A stretch of DNA of 8,265 bases from Bordetella parapertussis (GTDB lineage Bacteria > Pseudomonadota > Gammaproteobacteria > Burkholderiales > SG8-41): NCBI GenBank assembly GCA_945863085.1, contig CAMBCD010000108.1:1-8265 (forward strand). The letters run 5' to 3'. The translations under genes and the position numbers were made by a program. Below are positions 1 through 5,277 of the stretch, one piece after another. Below the pieces are notes generated by a model. It did no database searches. It was given only the letters and a program-made list of their open reading frames with translations, and was not told the origin of the DNA. How positions within the stretch are numbered: the first letter of the stretch is position 1; each line of letters starts with the position of its first letter.

Positions 1-87
1 TGGGCCTGGGCATCAAGCGCGAAGCGCCCCGGCACCATTAAAAAACACCCCGCAAGTTCTATCGGAAGAATATCAAGGAGCTGACTT

Positions 88-567
88 ATGCCTACCTTTG
101 TTTACATGACAAGGTGTGACGGATGCGGACATTGCGTCGACATCTGCCCGTCCGACATCATGCACATCGATGAGACCTATCGCCGTGCCTACAACATCGA
201 GCCCAACATGTGCTGGGAGTGTTACTCCTGCGTCAAGGCTTGTCCGCAGAATGCGATCGATGTGCGTGGATATGCCGACTTCGCCCCGCTCGGTCACAGC
301 GTGCGTGTCGACCGCGACGAAAAGAAAGGCACGATCGCCTGGAAAATCAAGTTCCGGAACGGTACTGAAAAGAACTTCCTGTCGCCCATTACCACCAAGC
401 CCTGGGGGACTGCGATCCCCAAGCTGGCGGAGGTTCCGGGGCCCAGCAAGGAAATGCGCAACAGCGAGCTGTTGTATAACGAACCCAAATGGATCCGCAT
501 GGATGACGGCGGTCTGCATACGCTGAAATCCAATGGTCTCAAGATGAGGAAAGGCGTGGCTTACTGA
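88..567 (+). CDS. aprB: Adenylylsulfate (APS) reductase beta subunit
   Basis: Iron-sulfur subunit of the cytoplasmic APS reductase, which interconverts sulfite plus AMP with APS and passes electrons between the FAD of AprA and an acceptor. The 159-residue protein has two ferredoxin-type [4Fe-4S] motifs near its N-terminus: C10, C13, C16, C20-Pro, and C42, C45, C48, C52-Pro. W43, next to the second cluster, is probably the tryptophan that bridges FAD and cluster in AprBA structures (assignment by motif, not alignment). The C-terminal ~90 residues, containing Phe-Leu-Ser-Pro-Ile-Thr and Pro-Lys-Trp-Ile-Arg, form the tail that wraps around AprA in this family. Length is normal for AprB. The ATG start is supported by AAGGAG at 75-80, seven bases upstream. 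Its stop codon shares one base with the aprA start, so translation is probably coupled. Confidence 0.96.
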   Translation: MPTFVYMTRCDGCGHCVDICPSDIMHIDETYRRAYNIEPNMCWECYSCVKACPQNAIDVRGYADFAPLGHSVRVDRDEKKGTIAWKIKFRNGTEKNFLSPITTKPWGTAIPKLAEVPGPSKEMRNSELLYNEPKWIRMDDGGLHTLKSNGLKMRKGVAY

Positions 568-2435
568 TGGCTTACGAAACGATCGTCGAAGAAGGCATCG
601 ATATCCTGGTCGTCGGTGCAGGTCTGGGCGGCACCGGTGCCGCATGGGAAGCCAGGTTCTGGGGGCAGGACAAGAAGATTGTCATCGCCGAGAAGGCCAA
701 TATTGACCGCTCCGGTGCGGTCGCCCAGGGCCTGTATGCCATCAACTGCTACATGGGCACCCGCTGGGGCGAGAACAAGCCGGAAGACCATGTCCGTTAC
801 GCCCGCATCGACCTGATGGGGATGGTGCGGGAAGACCTGCTGTTCGACATGGCGCGCCACGTGGACTCCACGGTGCACCAGTTCGAGGAGTGGGGCCTGC
901 CGATCATGAAGGACCCGAAAACCGGGCGCTACCTGCGTGAAGGGCGCTGGCAGATCATGATCCACGGCGAGTCCTACAAGCCCATCGTGGCCGAGGCCGC
1001 CAAGAAATCCGCGGACAAGGTTTTCAACCGGATCTGCGTGACCCACCTGCTGATGGATGACAGCAAGGAGAACCGGGTTGCCGGTGCCGTTGGTTTCAAC
1101 GTCCGCACGGGTAACTACCATGTCTTCAAGTCCAAGACCGTGATCTGCGGCGCGGGCGGTGCTTCCAACATCTTCAAGCCGCGTTCGGTCGGCGAAGGTT
1201 CCGGCCGCACCTGGTACGCGCCCTGGTCGTCGGCATCCGCCTACGGGCTGATGATCAACGCCGGCGCCAAAATGACGCAGATGGAAAATCGCATCGTGCT
1301 GGCGCGGTTCAAGGACGGTTATGGTCCGGTCGGCGCCTACTTCCTGCACCTGAAGACCTATACCCAAAACGGCATGGGCGAGGAGTACGAATCCAAGTGG
1401 TTCCCCGAGCTGCAGAAAATGGTCGGCAAGGAATATCTTGATCCGGAAGCATCACACCTGACGCACCGTCCGATCCCGACCTGCCTGCGCAACCATTGCA
1501 TCATCAGTGAAGTGAATGCCGGCCGCGGCCCCATACACATGGTGACGATGAAAGCCTTCCAGGACCCGCATCTGGAAGAGGTCGGCTGGGAAAACTTCCT
1601 CGGCATGACCGTCGGCCAGGCCGTTCTGTGGGCGGCCACCGACGTGGATCCCAAGAACGAGAATCCCGAACTGACCACATCCGAGCCTTACGTCATGGGC
1701 TCGCACGCGACCGGTTCGGGCGCCTGGTGCTCGGGTCCCGAGGATGTGTCCCCGCCGGAGTATTTCTGGGGCTACAACCGCATGACGACAATCGAAGGCC
1801 TGTTCGGTGCCGGTGACGCGGTCGGCGGCACGCCGCACGCCTTCTCGTCCGGCTCGTTCACCGAAGGCCGGCTCGCCGCCAAGGCCGCCTGCAAATACAT
1901 CGACGACGGCAAGGGCGAGGGCATTGTCGTGTCCGATGAGCAGATCAACCGCCGCAAGGAGGAGATCTACAAGCCGATGGAGCATTACAGGATCTTCCGC
2001 AACGAAATCGTGGCGGGAGACGTCAACCCGCACTACATCAATCCCAAGCAGGGTCTGGACCGTCTGCAGAAGCTGATGGATGAGTATTGCGGCGGTGTGA
2101 CCGTCGGCTACATGACCAACGAGAAGCTCCTCAATATCGGCCTGAAGAAGCTGAAGATCATGGAGGAAGACCTGCAGAGCCTGGCCGCAAAGGATGTTCA
2201 CGAACTGCTGCGCGCCTGGGAATTGATGCATCGTCATCGCGCTGCAGAGTGCGTCACGCAGCACACACTGTTCCGCAAGGAGACGCGCTGGCCGGGTTAC
2301 TACTACCGGGGCGATGCCATGAAGGTGGACGACGAGAACTGGCATGTGCTGACTGTTTCGCGTCGTGACCCGCAAACCGGCGAATACACCATGGAAAAGG
2401 CGCCTTGTTATCACCTGGTTTCGGAGAACGAGTGA
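567..2435 (+). CDS. aprA: Adenylylsulfate (APS) reductase alpha subunit
   Basis: Flavoprotein catalytic subunit of APS reductase: in sulfur oxidisers it joins sulfite to AMP to give APS; in sulfate reducers it runs the other way. The 622-residue protein belongs to the fumarate reductase/succinate dehydrogenase flavoprotein superfamily. An N-terminal Rossmann dinucleotide motif G17-x-G19-x-x-G22 binds FAD, followed by the AprA signature Arg-Ser-Gly-Ala-Val-Ala-Gln-Gly-Leu. The block MENRIVLARFKDGYGPVG (M239 onward) and SHATGSGAWCSGPED around H380 carry the substrate-side residues. R247 and H380 are spaced 133 apart, the same as the Arg265/His398 pair described for the Archaeoglobus enzyme, so I assign them as equivalents by inference. 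GAGDAVGG is the second FAD-contact motif. The C-terminal ~140 residues are the helical domain seen in the family. Length is full and no disruption is visible. The ATG overlaps the aprB stop (TGATG), and AGGAAAGG just upstream can serve as ribosome-binding site. Confidence 0.97.
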   Translation: MAYETIVEEGIDILVVGAGLGGTGAAWEARFWGQDKKIVIAEKANIDRSGAVAQGLYAINCYMGTRWGENKPEDHVRYARIDLMGMVREDLLFDMARHVDSTVHQFEEWGLPIMKDPKTGRYLREGRWQIMIHGESYKPIVAEAAKKSADKVFNRICVTHLLMDDSKENRVAGAVGFNVRTGNYHVFKSKTVICGAGGASNIFKPRSVGEGSGRTWYAPWSSASAYGLMINAGAKMTQMENRIVLARFKDGYGPVGAYFLHLKTYTQNGMGEEYESKWFPELQKMVGKEYLDPEASHLTHRPIPTCLRNHCIISEVNAGRGPIHMVTMKAFQDPHLEEVGWENFLGMTVGQAVLWAATDVDPKNENPELTTSEPYVMGSHATGSGAWCSGPEDVSPPEYFWGYNRMTTIEGLFGAGDAVGGTPHAFSSGSFTEGRLAAKAACKYIDDGKGEGIVVSDEQINRRKEEIYKPMEHYRIFRNEIVAGDVNPHYINPKQGLDRLQKLMDEYCGGVTVGYMTNEKLLNIGLKKLKIMEEDLQSLAAKDVHELLRAWELMHRHRAAECVTQHTLFRKETRWPGYYYRGDAMKVDDENWHVLTVSRRDPQTGEYTMEKAPCYHLVSENE

Positions 2436-2463
2436 CACAAGTAAAACGGGTAGCGATATCACA

Positions 2464-2493
2464 GGGCAGTAGTCCGCGTTGGACCTTCTGCCC
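2464..2493 (+). promoter_or_regulatory. Hairpin between aprA and the downstream gene
   Basis: GGGCAG (2464-2469) pairs with CTGCCC (2488-2493), and an inner GTCC (2472-2475) pairs with GGAC (2481-2484) around a five-base loop, with a small internal bulge of 2 and 3 bases. There is no U-run after it, so it is not a classic intrinsic terminator. It could act as a 3'-end stabiliser or processing site for the aprBA message, lowering expression of the downstream genes relative to the abundant reductase. That role is inference; the pairing is visible. Confidence 0.45.
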
Positions 2494-2511
2494 GGTGGAG
2501 ATGGGGCAGGC

Positions 2512-2919
2512 ATGTCGAGTGTTGTGATCCCCATAAAGCCGGTCTCTTCCGGTCCCGAAGAGTCCCGCGTGAACATCATTGAAAAAACCGATGAGGAGAT
2601 TCTGGCCATGGCCAATCTCCTGTGGCGCGACCTCGTCAAGGCTTCGAATGAAGGCAAATACGGGGAGTTCGCCAGGAACTTTTCCATTTCCCTGGCGCGC
2701 GCCATAGATCAGGTCGTTGCGGGCCACCAGTTCGCAAACAGCGAACTGGCGAGGAATCTGTCTGAAGACCTGGACGCGCTCGGTATCATCCGCCGCGGCG
2801 AACACGTCACAGTCCTTTACCGGCAGCGGAGTACCAAAAAGCCGGGCGAGTGGCTGGGCAGGCTGGTCCTCGGCTACGAGGATGGCAAGGTCAGGATCTT
2901 CGGTGCATCCATTTTCTGA
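2512..2919 (+). CDS. Unrecognised small protein downstream of aprBA, possibly NTF2-like fold
   Basis: A 135-residue soluble protein that I do not recognise as a named family. After a ~20-residue proline-rich N-terminus, residues ~22-60 look like amphipathic helices (TDEEILAMANLLWRDLV, then a Gly-Lys-Tyr-x-Glu-Phe turn). The C-terminal third is beta-rich and ends in a Trp-Leu-Gly-Arg-Leu-Val-Leu-Gly-Tyr-Glu-Asp-Gly-Lys-Val hairpin. Helices first and an antiparallel strand pair ending in a short hydrophobic C-terminus resemble NTF2/SnoaL-like proteins, but this is a weak guess from pattern. There is no signal peptide, transmembrane segment or cysteine cluster. I chose ATG 2512, with GGTGGAG at 2494-2500 upstream. 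An in-frame TTG at 2479 would lie inside the 2464-2493 hairpin loop and has no better site; a GTG at 2569 is a third option. It starts 76 bases after aprA and ends 20 bases before the SlyD-like gene, so it is probably co-transcribed with both. Confidence 0.75.
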   Translation: MSSVVIPIKPVSSGPEESRVNIIEKTDEEILAMANLLWRDLVKASNEGKYGEFARNFSISLARAIDQVVAGHQFANSELARNLSEDLDALGIIRRGEHVTVLYRQRSTKKPGEWLGRLVLGYEDGKVRIFGASIF

Positions 2920-2939
2920 CCGTTTCAGCGGGATTTGAC

Positions 2940-3449
2940 GTGAGCGAAATCATCGAGGACGGCAAGTTTGTCGAAGTCACTTACAAGGTGACCGACAGGA
3001 AATCGGGGCATGTCCTCACCCGTGTCGAGTTTCCCCTGGGTTATGTCCATGGACACAATGAAATCCTGGCACCTTCCGTCCATATGGCGCTGGCGGGCAG
3101 GTCCGCCGGCGATGTCATTGAAGTGCCCATTGACGGCAACCAGATATTTGGCCACAGGGATGAGGCGCTGGTTTTTTCCGATCACATCGAGAATGTTCCC
3201 GAGGAGTATCGGCAGGTCGGCACCTCCATCCTCATGGAGAACGACAGGGGCCAGACCCGCAGCTTTCTCGTGACGCATTTGGACGACGAGCGGCTGACGG
3301 TCGACGGCAACAACCCGCTTTGCGGCAGGGAGGTTATCTTCACGCTGGAGATACTGACCGTGCGCGATGCCACTGATGAAGAGACCAGGGCGGGCGGGGC
3401 GGTCATTGCGGGCGCGGATATCGACCCGGCACTGATGAGGCGAGTTTGA
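2940..3449 (+). CDS. Divergent SlyD-like FKBP-type peptidyl-prolyl isomerase/chaperone
   Basis: A 169-residue cytoplasmic protein with the SlyD layout: FKBP half-domain (residues ~8-68), inserted flap/chaperone (IF) domain (~72-122), then the closing FKBP strands (~123-146). Anchors are the Tyr-x-Val-x-Asp start (15-19), the YVHGHNEI block (35-42; SlyD consensus Tyr-Leu-His-Gly-His), ALAGRSAGD (50-58), the VPEEYRQVG entry of the IF domain (86-94) and VDGNNPLCG (121-129), matching the SlyD Val-Asp-Gly-Asn-His-x-Leu-Ala-Gly. Two things are odd. The acidic residue usually following Gly-x-Val in the FKBP active site is replaced by T27/R28, and the Gly-Leu-Glu before the AL helix is Ser-Val-His. 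The His/Cys-rich metal-binding tail of E. coli SlyD is also absent. Chaperone function may therefore outlast isomerase activity (inference). The GTG start at 2940, with AGCGGGA six bases upstream, gives an N-terminus that fits the family; an upstream ATG at 2850 overlaps the previous gene and is unlikely. Confidence 0.82.
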   Translation: MSEIIEDGKFVEVTYKVTDRKSGHVLTRVEFPLGYVHGHNEILAPSVHMALAGRSAGDVIEVPIDGNQIFGHRDEALVFSDHIENVPEEYRQVGTSILMENDRGQTRSFLVTHLDDERLTVDGNNPLCGREVIFTLEILTVRDATDEETRAGGAVIAGADIDPALMRRV

Positions 3450-3462
3450 GCGACGGAGTAGA

Positions 3463-3528
3463 ATGGCAGCGGATGAATTTTGGCTTTGGTTATTTGTACT
3501 GGCAATCCTGACTTCACGAAAAAGGTGA
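3463..3528 (+). CDS. Possible 21-residue hydrophobic microprotein
   Basis: A very short open frame between the SlyD-like gene and the 53-residue gene. It starts ATG at 3463 with GGAG at 3455-3458 (spacing four bases, a little short) and stops at TGA 3526-3528. The peptide has an acidic N-terminus (Asp4, Glu5), a tryptophan-rich hydrophobic stretch from F6 to about T17, and a basic C-terminus ending Arg-Lys-Arg. Such a layout fits a small membrane-inserted peptide with its C-terminus in the cytoplasm, though 12-13 hydrophobic residues is short for a full membrane span. Its stop codon lies inside the ribosome-binding site of the next gene (AAGGTGA), which would allow translational coupling. No family is recognised; the frame could be chance, or a leader that only couples translation. 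Confidence 0.35.
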   Translation: MAADEFWLWLFVLAILTSRKR

Positions 3529-3531
3529 CTT

Positions 3532-3693
3532 ATGAGCGAGCAAAAACCCAGCACCACCCCGGTGCCTGACGGACACACGGCTTTTTACAAAACACGTCAG
3601 ATGGCGCCCAGCGAAAAGGGGTTTGTCGGTTTCGAAACCGTCTGGAAGCCGTTGCAGAAGGAAGTTGAATACAAGACGCCGAAAAAGCCTTAG
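3532..3693 (+). CDS. Unrecognised 53-residue polar small protein
   Basis: Last gene of the apr unit. The ATG at 3532 is preceded by AAAGGTGA (3521-3528), a good match to the 3' part of the Shine-Dalgarno consensus. The peptide is hydrophilic, with a Ser/Thr/Pro-rich start (SEQKPSTTPVPDG), a central aromatic segment (AFYKTRQM, then GFVGFETVWKP) and a Lys/Pro-rich end. It has no cysteine, signal peptide or membrane segment. I do not recognise the family. It ends 52 bases before the terminator stem, so it is probably expressed with the preceding genes. The clean start signal, codon usage like its neighbours and position in the operon argue that it is real. Confidence 0.55.
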   Translation: MSEQKPSTTPVPDGHTAFYKTRQMAPSEKGFVGFETVWKPLQKEVEYKTPKKP

Positions 3694-3745
3694 TCGTCGC
3701 GCCACGGCGTGGTTAAGCCGGATCGCGCGGTTTCGTCGCCCGCAT

Positions 3746-3772
3746 AAAAACCGCCTTTACGGGCGGTTTTTT
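3746..3772. terminator. Bidirectional intrinsic terminator between the apr unit and sat
   Basis: AAAAACCGCC (3746-3755) and GGCGGTTTTT (3762-3771) form a perfect 10-bp inverted repeat with a six-base loop, followed by one more T. Read on either strand it gives a GC stem followed by a U-run, so it can end both the rightward apr transcript and the leftward sat transcript, whose stop codon is about 80 bases away at 3854. Confidence 0.9.
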
Positions 3773-3853
3773 CATGGGCGCAACGTTCGAAACATTGGAG
3801 CCGTAAGCGCACCGGGGACGGTGGGCCTGATCCCGGCTTGCCCTGCCGCCCGT

Positions 3854-5083
3854 TTATCCGAGAGTTGCGTAATAGGCGCGCAGCACTTCCAGAACCTCCG
3901 GTCGGCTGAACTCCGCCGGCACCGGGTGCCCTTCCGACAGCCACTTGCGCAGTTGGGTGCCAGATACCTGCAACTGGTCTTTCTCGTCGTGGGGGCAGGT
4001 GCGGCCCGAGGCCATGCCGGCGCAACGGTAACACCAGAACGTCAATCCCAGCTTGATCGGCCTGGTCTCGAGCGCGCCGGACGGGATTACGTCGAAAATC
4101 GCGTGCGCATCGAACGGCCCGTAATAGCTGCCGACCCCGGCATGATCGCGCCCCACGATGAGATGTGAACAGCCGTAGTTCTGGCGGAACACGGCGTGGA
4201 GCAGTGCTTCGCGCGGCCCGGCGTAGCGCATGTCCAGCGGATAGCCTGACTGCACCACGGTTTTCTGGACAAAATATTTCTCGATCAGCACCGAGATGGC
4301 TTCGGTGCGCACCTCGGCCGGGATGTCGCCAGGCTTCAGGTTGCCAAGCAGCGAATGCACCAGAACCCCGTCGCAGACTTCGATGGCAACCTTGGCAAGG
4401 TATTCATGCGAGCGGTGCATCGGATTGCGGGTCTGGAAGGCGGCCACCGTGGCCCAGCCGTTGGCGTCGAACACGGCGCGGGTCTGCGCCGGCGTCATGT
4501 ACATCGCGCCGTATTTTTCCGGAAACCCCCCCTGCGAGAGCACTTTGACAGGCCCTGAAAGGTTCACGTCAGCTTGCTCCATCACCATCTTCACGCCCGG
4601 ATGCGCGGGATCCGTGGTTCGGAACACGGTTTTGCACTCGTGCGCTTTGTTGATGACGTATTTTTCGGTGATGGTCATCGTGGCGAGTATTTCGCCGGTG
4701 TCGCTGTCGGTCAGGGCGACATCGCTGTTGATTTTGAGGCTGTCGGCGGTGGTCCGGGCAGCGGAAAGCGTGATCGGAATCGGCCAGAAAATGCCGGACG
4801 CCAGGGTGTAATGGTCGCAGACGTTTTGCCAGTCGGCGTGGCCCATGAAGCCGTCCAGCGGGGTGAAGCCGCCGATGCCCAGCATCAGCAGATCGCCTTT
4901 TTCCCTGGAACTGACGGGGATTTGAGGCAGGCTGCGGGCACGAGTCCGCTCAGCCTCAAGTGCAGGGCCGGACAGGAGCAACGGTTTGAGCGGGCCCTTT
5001 CCGTGGGGCTTTACCAGCTTCGACACAGGGGTTTTTGCCGGGGAATTATTGAAATTGGAACCGAGGCTAACATGCAGCCCCAT
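3854..5083 (-). CDS. sat: ATP sulfurylase, dissimilatory type
   Basis: Sulfate adenylyltransferase, interconverting APS plus pyrophosphate with ATP plus sulfate. Beside AprBA in a sulfur oxidiser it gives the substrate-level phosphorylation step. The 409-residue homo-oligomeric type has an N-terminal PUA-like domain ([16 protein letters not shown] from residue 21), then the nucleotidyltransferase domain with [12 protein letters not shown] (217-228, the Q-x-R-N-P-x-H-x-x-H nucleotide loop) and GRDHAGVG (311-318). C351, C354, C363 and H365 in CYRC...TCPH make a likely zinc site, as in several bacterial and archaeal dissimilatory Sat proteins. No APS kinase domain is fused. The start is uncertain: ATG at 5083 has only a weak GGATAA-like site and adds ~20 residues before the conserved region, while an in-frame GTG at 5026 (residue 20) falls exactly at the usual family start but has no clear ribosome-binding site. 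The gene converges on the apr unit instead of being co-transcribed. Confidence 0.95.
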   Translation of the reverse strand: MGLHVSLGSNFNNSPAKTPVSKLVKPHGKGPLKPLLLSGPALEAERTRARSLPQIPVSSREKGDLLMLGIGGFTPLDGFMGHADWQNVCDHYTLASGIFWPIPITLSAARTTADSLKINSDVALTDSDTGEILATMTITEKYVINKAHECKTVFRTTDPAHPGVKMVMEQADVNLSGPVKVLSQGGFPEKYGAMYMTPAQTRAVFDANGWATVAAFQTRNPMHRSHEYLAKVAIEVCDGVLVHSLLGNLKPGDIPAEVRTEAISVLIEKYFVQKTVVQSGYPLDMRYAGPREALLHAVFRQNYGCSHLIVGRDHAGVGSYYGPFDAHAIFDVIPSGALETRPIKLGLTFWCYRCAGMASGRTCPHDEKDQLQVSGTQLRKWLSEGHPVPAEFSRPEVLEVLRAYYATLG

Positions 5084-5089
5084 ATCGAA

Positions 5090-5116
5090 TTATCCATTTA
5101 TTTTATGTATGGATAA
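5090..5116. promoter_or_regulatory. Inverted repeat in the sat leader/promoter
   Basis: TTATCCAT (5090-5097) and ATGGATAA (5109-5116) form a perfect 8-bp inverted repeat around an 11-base AT-rich spacer. In the sat RNA the 3' arm would end six bases before the ATG at 5083, covering the only Shine-Dalgarno-like bases. As DNA, the repeat flanks TAAAAT (5105-5100 on the - strand), a -10-like hexamer without a recognisable -35 box. Either an operator or a translation-controlling hairpin is possible. Confidence 0.4.
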
Positions 5117-5143
5117 GGGGGGACGGTCCGGCGCACCGTATAT

Positions 5144-5158
5144 TTTCATATTATGAAA
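5144..5158. promoter_or_regulatory. Short perfect palindrome in the sat/efflux divergent intergenic region
   Basis: TTTCATA and TATGAAA flank a single T, giving a 15-base palindrome about 60 bases upstream of the sat start and 120 bases upstream of the outer-membrane-factor start. Size and symmetry suit a dimeric regulator site, but AT-rich intergenic DNA makes short palindromes common. Next to it, 5165-5178 is an alternating purine-pyrimidine run (mostly CG). No convincing -35/-10 pair could be assigned to either divergent gene in 5084-5277. Confidence 0.25.
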
Positions 5159-5277
5159 GACCAAATGCGCGCGCGCGTCACTTATGTGCTGCCGGCGTTA
5201 CTGCCGATTATTCAGGGCATTAGTGCTACCATGCTTTGCGATCATTCGTTTTTTCAACTTCCAGAAAACGCAGCTGC

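Noticed and set aside
3..41. Possible 3' end of an upstream gene (frame ending TAA at 39-41)
   Set aside because: Only 12 codons are visible and they match nothing I recognise; another frame is open to 84. It could be the tail of a gene such as aprM, but there is no evidence in the window.
561..1367. Long - strand open frame of 268 codons opposite aprA
   Set aside because: It lies antisense to an unmistakable aprA; GC-rich codon bias creates such shadow frames. The peptide shows no domain.
2479..2511. TTG-initiated N-terminal extension of the 135-residue protein
   Set aside because: The TTG lies in the loop of the 2464-2493 hairpin without a suitable ribosome-binding site, whereas ATG 2512 has GGTGGAG upstream.
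1452..2705. 417-codon - strand open frame opposite aprA and the next gene
   Set aside because: Shadow of aprA third-position GC bias, running across a gene boundary on the other strand; no family features.
82..3534. Identical TGACTTATG around the starts of aprB (82-90) and the 53-residue gene (3526-3534)
   Set aside because: Nine bases including the start codon; in both cases it is explained by a Shine-Dalgarno/stop/start context and may be chance.
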